A DNA stretch of 64,000 nt from Bacteroidota bacterium. GTDB taxonomy: Bacteria; Bacteroidota; Bacteroidia; Cytophagales; Cytophagaceae. Where the stretch lies: assembly GCA_023391415.1 (NCBI GenBank), contig JAEWAY010000022.1, positions 62,001-126,000 of the forward strand, written 5' to 3'. The notes beneath the pieces are model-generated. The model was given only the letters and a program-made list of their open reading frames with translations. It was not told the DNA's origin and made no database searches. Position 1 is the first letter of the stretch, and each line of letters starts with the position of its first letter. This document shows, one piece after another, positions 1-8,827 of the stretch. A program made the position numbers and the translations under genes.

Positions 1-1
1 G

Positions 2-979
2 GAAATCATCGAGACGGGGCAAGGAGATTTTTCAAGGGAAATATTGACTCTCAATAGACTTGCTCACGAATTGAGAGCGGAGCGTTTCCGCAAAGGAGCT
101 ATCAGCTTTGAGACTATCGAAGTAAAGTTTCGCCTGGACGAGAATGGTAAACCATTGGAAGTCGTTCCCAAAATCCGAAAAGACGCGCATAAGCTGATTG
201 AGGACTTTATGCTGCTTGCCAACAGGAAAGTAGCGGAGTACGTGTACTTCAAGAAGAGAGGCGATCAGCGGCTTACCATGGTTTTCAGAGTACATGAGCC
301 TCCGGTCGAGGAAAAGCTGACCGCGCTGGCCGTATTCGCCAAAAAATTTGGCTATAATCTGGACTTTGCCAAAGGCAAGCTAAGTACTACCATCAATAGG
401 CTTACGGAAGATGTGGAAGGTAAGCCGGAACAGAACGTGCTGCAGAGTCTCGCGATCAGAACCATGTCAAAGGCCCGCTATACCACAGAACCGGAAATGC
501 ATTTTGGACTCGCGTTTAAGCATTATACGCATTTTACGTCGCCTATACGCAGGTATCCTGATGTAATGGCGCACCGTTTGCTGGCGCGGTATCTTGAGGA
601 TGAAAAGAGCGCGGACAAAGAGCAATATGAAAGTCTTTGTGAACACGCTTCCGAAATGGAGAAACTCGCTACAGAAGCCGAGAGGGCTTCCATAAAATAT
701 AAGCAGGTGGAATACATGCGGGGAATGGCCGATAAAGAATTTGAAGGAATCATTAGCGGGCTGACGGAATATGGTTTGTTTGTAGAAATGATTGAAACAA
801 AATGTGAAGGTATGGTGCGCTTGTCCGAGTTGGATGATGATTATTATGAACTCGACGCGGATAATTATCGGGTCATTGGCAAAAGAAACAAAAAGATCAT
901 TACTTTGGGGGATAAAGTCAAAGTAAAGGTAAAAGATACCAATCTGCATAAACGAACCATAGATCTCACTTTTGTTTAA
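2..979 (+). CDS. rnr: Ribonuclease R, C-terminal part (5' end outside the window)
   Basis: Processive 3'-5' exoribonuclease that degrades structured RNA. The frame is open from base 2, so the N-terminal cold-shock domains and the first part of the RNB catalytic domain lie upstream of the window. What remains shows the end of the RNB domain, with the family motif HFTSPIRRYPDVMAHR, and then an S1 RNA-binding domain beginning near FEGIISGLTEYGLFVEM. The protein ends shortly after the S1 domain, without the lysine-rich tail of the E. coli enzyme. The next gene starts one base after the stop, which suggests a shared transcript with the prenyl synthase and the rhomboid gene. Identity is clear. Choosing RNase R over RNase II rests on the S1 context and the usual Bacteroidota gene content. 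Confidence 0.93.
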   Translation, partial: EIIETGQGDFSREILTLNRLAHELRAERFRKGAISFETIEVKFRLDENGKPLEVVPKIRKDAHKLIEDFMLLANRKVAEYVYFKKRGDQRLTMVFRVHEPPVEEKLTALAVFAKKFGYNLDFAKGKLSTTINRLTEDVEGKPEQNVLQSLAIRTMSKARYTTEPEMHFGLAFKHYTHFTSPIRRYPDVMAHRLLARYLEDEKSADKEQYESLCEHASEMEKLATEAERASIKYKQVEYMRGMADKEFEGIISGLTEYGLFVEMIETKCEGMVRLSELDDDYYELDADNYRVIGKRNKKIITLGDKVKVKVKDTNLHKRTIDLTFV

Positions 980-980
980 A

Positions 981-1958
981 ATGCTCTTTAATCCCGAAAA
1001 TGTTCTAGTCAAAATCAATGAGGAGATAAAAAAAGCTCCTTTTGGCGATGAGCCCGCCGAACTCTACGAGCCGATCCGATATTTTATGCGGTTGGGTGGC
1101 AAACGGCTTCGTCCGTTGTTAACCGTTTTTGGGACCTGGTTGTATTCCGAAGAGTATGAAAAGGCGTTGCTTCCATCCTTGGGCGTTGAGATTTTTCACA
1201 ATTTCACACTCATGCACGACGATATCATGGATAACGCGCCTTTGCGTAGAAATCAGCCTACTGTACATGAGAAATGGAATGAAAACGTCGCTATTCTCGC
1301 TGGCGACGTCATGCTGGTCAAGGCGTATGAATATTTGTTGAAAACGGACGAGAGTCTATATCCTCATATACTACCTCCATTTAATCGTTGCGCGGCTCAG
1401 GTTTGTGAAGGACAACAGTATGACGTAAATTTTGAAACCAAGCGGGTGGTGGCCGAGGCGGAATATCTGGAAATGATTCGCCTTAAAACGGCGGTTTTGC
1501 TGGGTTACGCCTTACAGCTAGGCGGGATCATTGGCGGCGCTGATCAGGAAAATCAGGAATGGCTCCGGAAGGCTGGCGAAAATATGGGCATAGCTTTTCA
1601 ATTAAAGGATGATTTGCTGGATGTGTTCGGAGATCAGAAGAAGTTCGGGAAGCAGGTAGGCGGAGATATTATAGCGAACAAGAAAACGTTTTTGCTGATC
1701 AAGGCCATGGAACGTGCTGGAAAGAAAGAAACAGTGGTTCTGAAGGAATACTTTAGCGGTCGGGAGTTTGATCCGGCTGAAAAAGTAAAGGTAATAAGGG
1801 AAATCTACGAAAGGCTGGATATTCAGGGAGATACGGATCGGATGATTAGCCGGTATATTGACGACGCGTTAGACTGTCTTCACAAGACGAGCACGCCTCT
1901 ATATAAAAAGAATTTGTTAAAGAACTATTTTTTGCAACTGGCGCGAAGAGAAAATTAA
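981..1958 (+). CDS. Polyprenyl (isoprenyl) diphosphate synthase
   Basis: Trans-prenyltransferase that condenses isopentenyl diphosphate onto allylic diphosphates, for quinone or carotenoid precursors. About 325 residues, the normal family length. Both aspartate-rich motifs are present: the first as LMHDDIMD, the second as QLKDDLLD. GGKRLRP near residue 40 is the conserved lysine/arginine diphosphate-binding site. The residue five places before the first motif is Phe, and that motif has no two-residue insertion. In this family such a combination often marks short products (C15-C20), so a GGPP/FPP-type product is a reasonable inference, not proven. I chose the ATG at 981, one base after the RNase R stop. 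A TTG three codons earlier would overlap that stop. The rhomboid gene follows three bases after the stop. Confidence 0.9.
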   Translation: MLFNPENVLVKINEEIKKAPFGDEPAELYEPIRYFMRLGGKRLRPLLTVFGTWLYSEEYEKALLPSLGVEIFHNFTLMHDDIMDNAPLRRNQPTVHEKWNENVAILAGDVMLVKAYEYLLKTDESLYPHILPPFNRCAAQVCEGQQYDVNFETKRVVAEAEYLEMIRLKTAVLLGYALQLGGIIGGADQENQEWLRKAGENMGIAFQLKDDLLDVFGDQKKFGKQVGGDIIANKKTFLLIKAMERAGKKETVVLKEYFSGREFDPAEKVKVIREIYERLDIQGDTDRMISRYIDDALDCLHKTSTPLYKKNLLKNYFLQLARREN

Positions 1959-1961
1959 GCG

Positions 1962-2579
1962 ATGATTACAATTTTGATTATAATAGCGACCGTGGCGGCA
2001 AGTTTCTATGCCTGGAACAATGAAGACGTATATCGCCGCTGGATGTTTAATCCTTATATGGTCGCGCGTAAGAAGCAGTATGATCGTTTGATTATGAGTG
2101 GTTTCATACATTCAGATCAGACGCATTTGTTTATCAATATGCTGTCGTTCTATTTTTTTGGACGTAATCTGGAAGCTTTCCTTGATTATTTATATGGCAC
2201 ATCTGGTACGCTGTATTATCTGGGATTTTATTTACTGGCCCTCGTTGTTTCCGACGCGCCTACTTTTCTGAAACACCGGAAAGATCATTGGTATAACTCC
2301 CTGGGAGCGTCAGGAGCCGTGGCCGCTGTTATATTCGCTTGCGTCATCATAAGGCCTGTCGATAATATTTATTTTTTCTTTATATTACCTGTTCCCGCGA
2401 TCATTTTTGGGATATTATATCTTGTTTATTCATATGTATCCGCCCAAAAGCAAGCGGGCGGTATTAATCACGACGCGCATTTCTATGGCGCGTTGTTTGG
2501 GATGGGGCTTATTATATTGATTGAGCCGAGACTGATCAGTAGCTTTTTTGAGCAACTGTCTAACTGGAGCATCTTTTAA
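1962..2579 (+). CDS. Rhomboid-family intramembrane serine protease
   Basis: Multi-span membrane protease that cuts transmembrane substrates within the bilayer. The 205 residues hold about six hydrophobic segments. The catalytic features are all visible: HLFINML (His55, Asn59, the oxyanion-side motif), the active-site serine in GASGA (Ser117) and the base His173 in HDAHFYG. There is no extra cytoplasmic domain, so this is the minimal bacterial form. It starts three bases after the prenyl synthase stop and is probably the last gene of the transcript, because a strong hairpin follows directly. Its substrates cannot be read from the sequence. Confidence 0.92.
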   Translation: MITILIIIATVAASFYAWNNEDVYRRWMFNPYMVARKKQYDRLIMSGFIHSDQTHLFINMLSFYFFGRNLEAFLDYLYGTSGTLYYLGFYLLALVVSDAPTFLKHRKDHWYNSLGASGAVAAVIFACVIIRPVDNIYFFFILPVPAIIFGILYLVYSYVSAQKQAGGINHDAHFYGALFGMGLIILIEPRLISSFFEQLSNWSIF

Positions 2580-2581
2580 AA

Positions 2582-2617
2582 AAAAGATGAACCGCGAGAT
2601 AGGCGGCTCATCTTTTA
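2582..2617. terminator. Bidirectional hairpin terminator between convergent genes
   Basis: AAAAGATGA-a-CCGC pairs with GCGG-c-TCATCTTTT around a short loop. It has an A run on one side and a T run on the other, and it lies between the convergent rhomboid and beta-helix genes. It can serve both strands. Confidence 0.8.
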
Positions 2618-2636
2618 ATATTAAGATATCTCAGAG

Positions 2637-4013
2637 TTAAAATTCATAAGCTCCAATGTCAGGCGCTGCGCCTGAAGACCTCGACTTATTTCCGAGATCC
2701 GCGGTTATTTCAGTAATAATACCCTTGTCTATCGCCGGAGAGCCTGACGATAATCGATAATCTCCACCATCCGCGTTTATAAAGCCGCATTCGGCGACGG
2801 AACTTACGATCAGGTTATTCTTTTCATCGCCGCTGGCGCCATGATCATAGCTAAACGAAGCGTTGTTCCCCACAATAATGTTATTATGAAATTTATGGCT
2901 GACTAGTTCATTGTAGGTCTTTATGCCTCCGTCCTTTACATTGATAAAGGTGTTGTGGATAAAGGAGATGTCTCCGTACGCGCTGCCTCGATTGTCTACA
3001 AAGGCGCCGTGAGTACCGGGATTTACAACCAGATTGTTATAAATTTTAGTATTGCCTTGTCCCAGGACGATAATGCCATTACCCGGACCATTCTGGATGA
3101 CATTATTGTAAAGGTCTCCGGAAGAACCTTCCCCGATTTGCACGCCATTGTCCTGGGCTTGCGCGAATGGGCTGATTCCGAAGTTTTCCACCGTGTTGTG
3201 GTGAATCCTCAAACCTTGAGTCACGCAGCCCGCCTGTATGCCTTCACAACCGGAATTCATTACCTTGTTGTTGTAGATATCTACATTATGGATCTCATGA
3301 GGTCTTATCTTGCCGCAATCCAGATCCCTTCCTTCAAAGAAGAAAGAGTTTCCGACATAGAAGCCTTCTCCTTTTACGTCATGCACGAAATTATCGTGAA
3401 ACTTGAGGTTTTGCATTATAAAGCCGCCATAGGCGGATTGTAGTTCGCAGCTAGGGTCTGTCTTGGCCATAATGCCCGCGAATCCGCAATTCTTGACTTC
3501 AATATTGTCTACTTCAAAGTCAGAACTAAACTTGTCAAAAGAGACCCCGATTTGGCCGCCATCAATGACAAGACCTTTGTTGATGGAGGTGCTTCCTGAT
3601 CCGGAAAGGCGGAAATATTGACAATTTTCGGTTTTTAACCCGTATGCTCCCGATGACTCTATAGTAGTTTTGCCGTTTTCATTGATAATGGTAATGGGAG
3701 AAGAGCTGCTGCCTTTGATGTTTTTTAATAGCAAAGGTCCGCGGTTGCCTGTAGCGATTTTGATAATATCACCGGGCTTGAGATCAAGGTTTTCCCCATC
3801 AATAACTTGTTCAGTCGCTTTGATAACATAGGCGACTCTGCCTATGGATTGATAGCGTTGATTCGAAGAGTCTGGCGATGCTACCGAAGGATGGTCCGGA
3901 AGAGGTTCTTCCCGCTCTTTTTTACATTGGGAAAATAGGAAGATTTGGGATAATAAAGCTAGAGACAACAGAAAATGAAATCTCCCGGCTTTGAAAGCTG
4001 GTTTTTTCTTCAT
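2637..4013 (-). CDS. Secreted parallel beta-helix lipoprotein
   Basis: 458-residue protein with an N-terminal signal peptide of basic residues followed by a hydrophobic stretch. It ends at a Cys followed by KKEREE, a lipobox-like site with Gln at -1, so it is probably a lipoprotein. Residues from about 70 to 440 repeat short units rich in N, G and I (for example LRIHHNTVENFG, GDLYNNVIQNG, TKIYNNLVVNPG). This is the signature of right-handed beta-helix (PbH1) proteins, which include polysaccharide lyases and surface adhesins. I see no recognisable lyase catalytic set. The C-terminus (APDIGAYEF) is common at the end of this fold in Bacteroidota surface proteins. The gene stands alone, with no SusC/SusD pair beside it. 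The substrate is unknown. Confidence 0.8.
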   Translation of the reverse strand: MKKKPAFKAGRFHFLLSLALLSQIFLFSQCKKEREEPLPDHPSVASPDSSNQRYQSIGRVAYVIKATEQVIDGENLDLKPGDIIKIATGNRGPLLLKNIKGSSSSPITIINENGKTTIESSGAYGLKTENCQYFRLSGSGSTSINKGLVIDGGQIGVSFDKFSSDFEVDNIEVKNCGFAGIMAKTDPSCELQSAYGGFIMQNLKFHDNFVHDVKGEGFYVGNSFFFEGRDLDCGKIRPHEIHNVDIYNNKVMNSGCEGIQAGCVTQGLRIHHNTVENFGISPFAQAQDNGVQIGEGSSGDLYNNVIQNGPGNGIIVLGQGNTKIYNNLVVNPGTHGAFVDNRGSAYGDISFIHNTFINVKDGGIKTYNELVSHKFHNNIIVGNNASFSYDHGASGDEKNNLIVSSVAECGFINADGGDYRLSSGSPAIDKGIITEITADLGNKSRSSGAAPDIGAYEF

Positions 4014-4240
4014 CAGATAAGTTTTAATTAATATTTGGAAATAGGCGCAGAGAGTCTGCTGTTAAAACTTATATGTTCATACAGTCGAAAATGAAGAATC
4101 GTTCCCTGAAAGGAAGTTCATATGGAGCCTTTTTACTCCGTTCTCCTACATAATTATTTTATTGTCATTATTTTGTATGATTGGAGAAAATGTTTTGCCG
4201 ATAGAATGAAAAATATTGAATGGCGGAAGGAATGGAAAAT
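4014..4240. other. Intergenic region upstream of the beta-helix lipoprotein
   Basis: A 227-base AT-rich stretch between the lipoprotein start and the rpmA terminator. I see no open frame with coding character and no clear TAnnTTTG promoter on the minus strand, although the lipoprotein promoter must lie here. Confidence 0.5.
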
Positions 4241-4273
4241 AAAAAAGACCATCCTTTTCAGGGATGGTCTTTT
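4241..4273 (-). terminator. Terminator of the rplU-rpmA operon
   Basis: AAAAGACCATCC pairs perfectly with GGATGGTCTTTT over a loop of about seven bases. It lies 26 bases after the rpmA stop, and T runs flank it on the minus-strand transcript. Confidence 0.88.
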
Positions 4274-4298
4274 AAAACAGAGAATTTTTAATTGCTAA

Positions 4299-4559
4299 TT
4301 AAGCCTCAAAAGGGACAACAGAGATAAATGATCTGTTTTTTCTTCCTTTTTTAAACTCAACCGTTCCGTCGACAAGGGCGAAGATAGTAAAGTCTTTACC
4401 TAATCCGACATTTTTTCCCGGATGATGCTCTGTGCCTCTTTGTCTTACAATGATGTTGCCGGCCTTAGCCGCCTGACCACCATATATTTTAACGCCAAGT
4501 CGTTTACTTTCCGATTCTCTACCGTTCTTTGAGCTACCGACTCCTTTCTTGTGTGCCAT
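4299..4559 (-). CDS. rpmA: 50S ribosomal protein L27
   Basis: Bacterial large-subunit protein next to the peptidyl-transferase centre. 86 residues, full length. The N-terminus MAHKKGVGSSKNGRESE, followed by KRLGVKIYGGQ and the internal RQRGTEHHPG, is the family signature. The mature-looking N-terminus (AHKKG) means no Firmicutes-type cleaved extension is present. It is the second gene of the rplU-rpmA operon, 11 bases after rplU, with its own terminator downstream. Confidence 0.98.
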   Translation of the reverse strand: MAHKKGVGSSKNGRESESKRLGVKIYGGQAAKAGNIIVRQRGTEHHPGKNVGLGKDFTIFALVDGTVEFKKGRKNRSFISVVPFEA

Positions 4560-4570
4560 AGTCGTTTAAA

Positions 4571-4882
4571 TTATTTAGAGATGTTCTCGATTAATACCTT
4601 TGTTAAAGCCTGTCTGTGACCGTTCTTTTTTCTGAAGCCTTTTCTTCTCTTCATTTTGAAGACGATTACTTTGTCGTCCTTCAGATGAGAAAGAATTTTT
4701 CCGGAAACTTTAGCGCCTTTTACAGCAGGAGCGCCCACATCGGTTTTTCCGTTATCACTGATAAGAAGAACGTTATCAAACGAGATTGATGAGCCTTCCT
4801 CCCCGGCAAGTCTATTTGTGTAAATAAACTTGTCTTTCTCTACTTTGTATTGCTTTCCTGCGATGTCAACTATTGCGTACAT
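4571..4882 (-). CDS. rplU: 50S ribosomal protein L21
   Basis: Binds 23S rRNA in the large subunit. 103 residues from the start MYAIVDIAGKQYKVEKD, which matches the family N-terminus. An in-frame ATG twelve codons earlier would add an unrelated leader and overlap the promoter's expected transcript start, so I set the start at 4882. MKRRKGFRKKNGHRQ is the conserved C-terminal RNA-binding stretch. First gene of the operon with rpmA, under a strong promoter. Confidence 0.97.
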   Translation of the reverse strand: MYAIVDIAGKQYKVEKDKFIYTNRLAGEEGSSISFDNVLLISDNGKTDVGAPAVKGAKVSGKILSHLKDDKVIVFKMKRRKGFRKKNGHRQALTKVLIENISK

Positions 4883-4915
4883 TGCTTTCTTGTTAATTTT
4901 TTCTAAAAAGGATTG

Positions 4916-4947
4916 CAAATGTATATTATTAATTGTTAAGAAGCAAA
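4916..4947 (-). promoter_or_regulatory. rplU-rpmA promoter, Bacteroidota -33/-7 type
   Basis: Read on the minus strand, TTTG (4944-4947) is followed after exactly 20 bases by TACATTTG (4916-4923), a full match to TTTG-N(about 20)-TAnnTTTG. The expected transcript start lies some 25 bases before the rplU ATG. Confidence 0.85.
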
Positions 4948-5339
4948 TTGCCGGAGGTATAATATATAAGTTTTTTTAAAAGAGACTTACATCGGGCGAA
5001 TGCGCGGACTCAACTATGAATCTGGGTCAATCGTTGAGGTTGTCTTTTTTGTCAGCAAGATGTCGTTTTTACAAGGATCTTATTGTGTGTTACTTGTATT
5101 GTTTTCAACAAGTTTTAAACAACTTGCGGTGTGGATAAAAGAGCTTTGACTTTCTTTAACATTTTACCAATATTTGTACAACCTAAGCTGATAAAAACTT
5201 CATCTTTCATAGATTCCGCGTGGTTTCTGAGTAAGTGTCGCTTCGCTGAGCGAATTCCGAAGGAGGCCGAATTTATATGTTGAGGAAAGTTTATTTTAGG
5301 GGAAATAATTGTTATATTTAAAAGGTAACCCGGATAAAT
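4948..5339. other. Divergent intergenic region between rplU and nrdB
   Basis: About 390 bases without a credible gene. It contains an AAGTT-ttaaac-AACTT inverted repeat at about 5110-5125, a perfect DnaA-box 9-mer (listed separately), a small TCGCT/AGCGA hairpin near 5239-5254, and a weak TATATTTA -7-like element at 5313-5320 before nrdB. The length is unusual for this window and suggests regulatory sites for the reductase genes. Confidence 0.55.
5130..5138 (-). promoter_or_regulatory. Candidate DnaA box upstream of nrdBA
   Basis: TGTGGATAA is the exact reverse complement of the consensus DnaA box TTATCCACA. It lies about 200 bases before nrdB. In E. coli DnaA binds at the nrdAB promoter, so the location is suggestive. 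A single 9-mer may also occur by chance. Confidence 0.4.
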
Positions 5340-6326
5340 ATGAGTGAGAAATTAGAAGAGCCGTTGTTGGAGCAAAACAAGAACAGATTTGTTCTTTTTC
5401 CAATTGAGTACGATGACATATGGCAAATGTATAAACAGGAGGAAGCCAGTTTCTGGACCGCTGAAGAAATTGACCTGAGCGCCGATTTACAAGATTGGGA
5501 ACGTCTCAGTGATGGAGAGCGCCATTTTATTTCGCACGTCCTGGCCTTTTTTGCCGCCAGTGACGGAATCGTAAATGAAAATCTGGCTCAGAACTTTCTG
5601 GAGCAGGTGCAGTTCGCCGAAGCTAAATGCTTCTATGGTTTTCAGATCATGATGGAAAACATCCACTCGGAAACTTATTCGCTTCTTATAGATACCTATA
5701 TTAAGGACCAGCAGGAGAAGGACAAGCTCTTCAACGCGCTTGAGACGGTACCCGCGGTAGCCAAAAAAGGAGAGTGGGCGCTGAGATGGATTGACAACGG
5801 CAGTTTTGTCGAACGGCTTCTCGCTTTCGCGGCGGTTGAAGGCATATTCTTCTCAGGAAGCTTTTGTTCAATCTTCTGGCTTAAGAAACGAGGCTTGATG
5901 CCCGGTTTAAGCTTTTCCAACGAGTTGATATCCAGGGATGAAGGATTGCATTGCGATTTCGCCTGCCTGCTCTATACCAAATACATAAAAAACAAACTGC
6001 CGGAAGAGCAGGTATTGAAGATTATTACCGACGCTGTGAGTATTGAAAAGGAGTTTATTATAGAGGCCTTACCAGTTAAACTGATTGGCATGAACTCCGA
6101 GTTGATGTCTCAATACATTGAATTTGTCGCTGACAGGTTGCTCGTCGCCCTTGGACTGAAAAAGCACTATAACGCGACAAACCCCTTTGATTTCATGGAA
6201 ATGATTTCCCTGCAGGGCAAAACCAATTTCTTTGAAAAACGTGTCGCTGAATATCAGAAAGCGGGAGTGATGAATAAGAATGAGGGTAAGGATTCTCCTA
6301 AGTTCTCTCTGGACGAAGATTTTTAA
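5340..6326 (+). CDS. nrdB: Class Ia ribonucleoside-diphosphate reductase, beta subunit
   Basis: Small subunit that holds the di-iron/tyrosyl radical needed for dNTP synthesis. 328 residues. All six metal ligands can be placed: Asp75, Glu106, His109, Glu167, Glu201 and His204. The radical tyrosine is Tyr113 in ENIHSETYSLLID, a stretch closer to eukaryotic R2 than to E. coli NrdB. The C-terminus ends SLDEDF, the acidic aromatic tail that docks on the alpha subunit. nrdA follows 23 bases later, so the order is beta-alpha, the reverse of E. coli. Confidence 0.97.
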   Translation: MSEKLEEPLLEQNKNRFVLFPIEYDDIWQMYKQEEASFWTAEEIDLSADLQDWERLSDGERHFISHVLAFFAASDGIVNENLAQNFLEQVQFAEAKCFYGFQIMMENIHSETYSLLIDTYIKDQQEKDKLFNALETVPAVAKKGEWALRWIDNGSFVERLLAFAAVEGIFFSGSFCSIFWLKKRGLMPGLSFSNELISRDEGLHCDFACLLYTKYIKNKLPEEQVLKIITDAVSIEKEFIIEALPVKLIGMNSELMSQYIEFVADRLLVALGLKKHYNATNPFDFMEMISLQGKTNFFEKRVAEYQKAGVMNKNEGKDSPKFSLDEDF

Positions 6327-6349
6327 CAACATTGAAGCATTTTTGAATT

Positions 6350-8725
6350 ATGTATGTAATTAAACGCGACGGCCGTCGGGAATCTGTAAAATTCGATAAG
6401 ATTACAGCAAGGGTTGAAAGACTCTGCTATGGTCTGGATCTGAATTATATCGAGCCTATCGATGTTGCCAAAAAGGTTATTGACGGATTGTACGACGGAG
6501 TTACAACCATCGAGCTGGATAATCTGGCCGCGGAAATAGCCGCTTCCCTTACGACCAAGCATCCCGATTACGCTATTCTGGCCGCCAGGATCGCCATATC
6601 CAATCTGCATAAGGTTACCAGCAAGTCCTTCTCGAATACCATGAAGCGACTTTATACTTATCTGGACCCGAAAACAGGCGAGAACGCTTCACTGATTTCC
6701 AAGGAAACCTATGAGGTGATCAGGAAACACGCGGCGCTTTTGGATTCGTCCATTATATATGACAGAGATTTTAACTACGACTATTTTGGCTTTAAGACGC
6801 TTGAGCGCTCGTATCTCTTGAAATTGGACGGGAAAATCGTAGAGCGTCCCCAGCAGATGTTGATGCGCGTCGCGATCGGGATTCACGGACATGACATCGA
6901 AGCCGCGATAGAAACATATAACCTGATGTCGGAAAAGTGGTTTACCCACGCGACCCCGACTCTTTTTAACGCGGGTACTCCCAAACCCCAACTTTCTTCC
7001 TGCTTCCTCCTTACTATGAAGGAAGACAGTATTGAAGGAATATACGATACATTAAAACAGTGCGCCAAAATCTCTCAGTCCGCGGGAGGTATCGGCTTGA
7101 GTATCCATAATATCAGGGCGACTGGTTCCTATATCAAAGGTACCAACGGGAGTTCCAACGGCATTATTCCCATGTTGCGTGTCTTCAATGATACAGCCCG
7201 TTATGTGGATCAGGGCGGTGGAAAGAGAAAAGGCGCTTTTGCCGTTTATCTCGAACCTTGGCACGCCGATATATTTGAATGGCTTGATCTGAAAAAAAAC
7301 CATGGAAAGGAAGAGTTGAGAGCGCGTGACCTTTTTTACGCGTTGTGGACACCCGACCTGTTTATGAAGAGGGTTGAAGAAAATGGAGAATGGTCGTTAT
7401 TCTGCCCCAATGAAGCTCCGGGACTGGGAGATTCGCATGGGAAAGAATTCGAAGCTTTGTATGAGAAGTACGAACGAGAAGGCAGAGCCAGAAAAATTGT
7501 AAAGGCGCAGGAGTTATGGTTCGCGGTACTCGAGTCCCAAATTGAGACGGGAACTCCTTATATGTTATATAAGGATCACGCGAACAAAAAATCCAACCAG
7601 AAAAATCTTGGCACTATAAAGTCAAGTAACCTCTGTACAGAGATTATCGAATATACAGCTCCCGACGAGGTGGCTGTTTGTAACCTGGCGTCGATCGCCC
7701 TGCCTAAGTTCATTGAAAATGGCAGATTCAACCACGAAAAGCTGTATGAAATTACAAAGGTGGCGACCAGGAATCTGAACAAGATTATCGATGTGAACTA
7801 TTATCCCGTGGAAGAGGCTAAAAACTCCAATATGCGACACAGGCCTATTGGTCTTGGAGTGCAGGGATTGGCGGATGTCTTTATCTCTCTCCGTATGCCC
7901 TTCGATTCCGACGAAGCGAGAAGGCTTAACGAGGATATTTTCGAGACGATCTATTTCGGCGCGATGACCGCCTCCAATGAGTTGGCAAAGATAGACGGTC
8001 CTTACTCGACTTATAAAGGATCGCCTGTTTCCAAGGGAATATTTCAGTTTGACATGTGGGGAGTTACACCCAGATCCGGGCGTTGGGATTGGGAAAGCCT
8101 GAAGATAGAGGTAAAGAAGCATGGAGTAAGAAACTCCTTGCTGGTAGCGCCGATGCCGACAGCTTCCACTTCACAGATATTAGGCAATAATGAGTGCTTT
8201 GAACCATATACAAGCAATATTTATACTCGAAGAGTTCTTTCAGGAGAGTTTGTGGTAGTGAATAAGCATCTGCTAAAAGATTTGATTCAGCTCGGTCTTT
8301 GGAATGAGCGGATGAAAAACAAGCTTATTGAAGCGAATGGCTCTGTACAGCAGATCCCGGAGATTCCTCAGAATATCAAAGATATTTATAAGACAGTCTG
8401 GGAAATCAAGCAGAAAGTACTAATTGATATGTCCGCTGATCGTGGCGCTTATATTTGCCAGAGTCAGAGTTTCAATGTGCATATGCCTGATCCGAATTTT
8501 GGGAAACTTACTTCCATGCATTTTTACGCGTGGAAGAAAGGACTTAAAACTGGCATGTATTATTTGAGAACGAAGGCAGCCGCGGACGCTATTAAGTTCA
8601 CAGTGGATAAGGAAGCCCTGAAAGCACCCGCCGAAACGGATGAAAATCTTCGTAAGCAGAAGAACATCAGTGATATGGCTTGTTCTCTGGATAACCCTGA
8701 AGGTTGTGAGGCTTGCGGAAGTTAA
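6350..8725 (+). CDS. nrdA: Class Ia ribonucleoside-diphosphate reductase, alpha subunit
   Basis: Catalytic subunit that reduces NDPs to dNDPs. 791 residues. An ATP-cone allosteric domain opens the protein (MYVIKRDGRRESVKFDKI). The active-site cysteines sit in QLSSCFLLT, SSNLCTEI and VAVCNLASIAL. The radical-transfer tyrosine region and the C-terminal redox pair (GCEACGS) are present, the latter matching the eukaryotic-type tail. The intact ATP cone predicts dATP feedback inhibition. Transcribed with nrdB; a terminator follows. Confidence 0.97.
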   Translation: MYVIKRDGRRESVKFDKITARVERLCYGLDLNYIEPIDVAKKVIDGLYDGVTTIELDNLAAEIAASLTTKHPDYAILAARIAISNLHKVTSKSFSNTMKRLYTYLDPKTGENASLISKETYEVIRKHAALLDSSIIYDRDFNYDYFGFKTLERSYLLKLDGKIVERPQQMLMRVAIGIHGHDIEAAIETYNLMSEKWFTHATPTLFNAGTPKPQLSSCFLLTMKEDSIEGIYDTLKQCAKISQSAGGIGLSIHNIRATGSYIKGTNGSSNGIIPMLRVFNDTARYVDQGGGKRKGAFAVYLEPWHADIFEWLDLKKNHGKEELRARDLFYALWTPDLFMKRVEENGEWSLFCPNEAPGLGDSHGKEFEALYEKYEREGRARKIVKAQELWFAVLESQIETGTPYMLYKDHANKKSNQKNLGTIKSSNLCTEIIEYTAPDEVAVCNLASIALPKFIENGRFNHEKLYEITKVATRNLNKIIDVNYYPVEEAKNSNMRHRPIGLGVQGLADVFISLRMPFDSDEARRLNEDIFETIYFGAMTASNELAKIDGPYSTYKGSPVSKGIFQFDMWGVTPRSGRWDWESLKIEVKKHGVRNSLLVAPMPTASTSQILGNNECFEPYTSNIYTRRVLSGEFVVVNKHLLKDLIQLGLWNERMKNKLIEANGSVQQIPEIPQNIKDIYKTVWEIKQKVLIDMSADRGAYICQSQSFNVHMPDPNFGKLTSMHFYAWKKGLKTGMYYLRTKAAADAIKFTVDKEALKAPAETDENLRKQKNISDMACSLDNPEGCEACGS

Positions 8726-8754
8726 ATCTTTTTGAAAACAAAAAGATCTTGTAT

Positions 8755-8789
8755 AAAAAAGAGAGACAATCGGAAGGTTGTCTCTCTTT
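8755..8789. terminator. Terminator after nrdA
   Basis: AAAGAGAGACAA pairs with TTGTCTCTCTTT around an eight-base loop, preceded by an A run. It may also serve the convergent serine hydrolase gene. Confidence 0.85.
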
Positions 8790-8827
8790 CGCGTTAAAAA
8801 GAGCTTGGTTTTATTCCCCTGAGAAGT

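Noticed and set aside
2955..3443. 162-codon plus-strand open frame inside the beta-helix lipoprotein
   Set aside because: It lies wholly inside a convincing minus-strand gene and has no recognisable motif.
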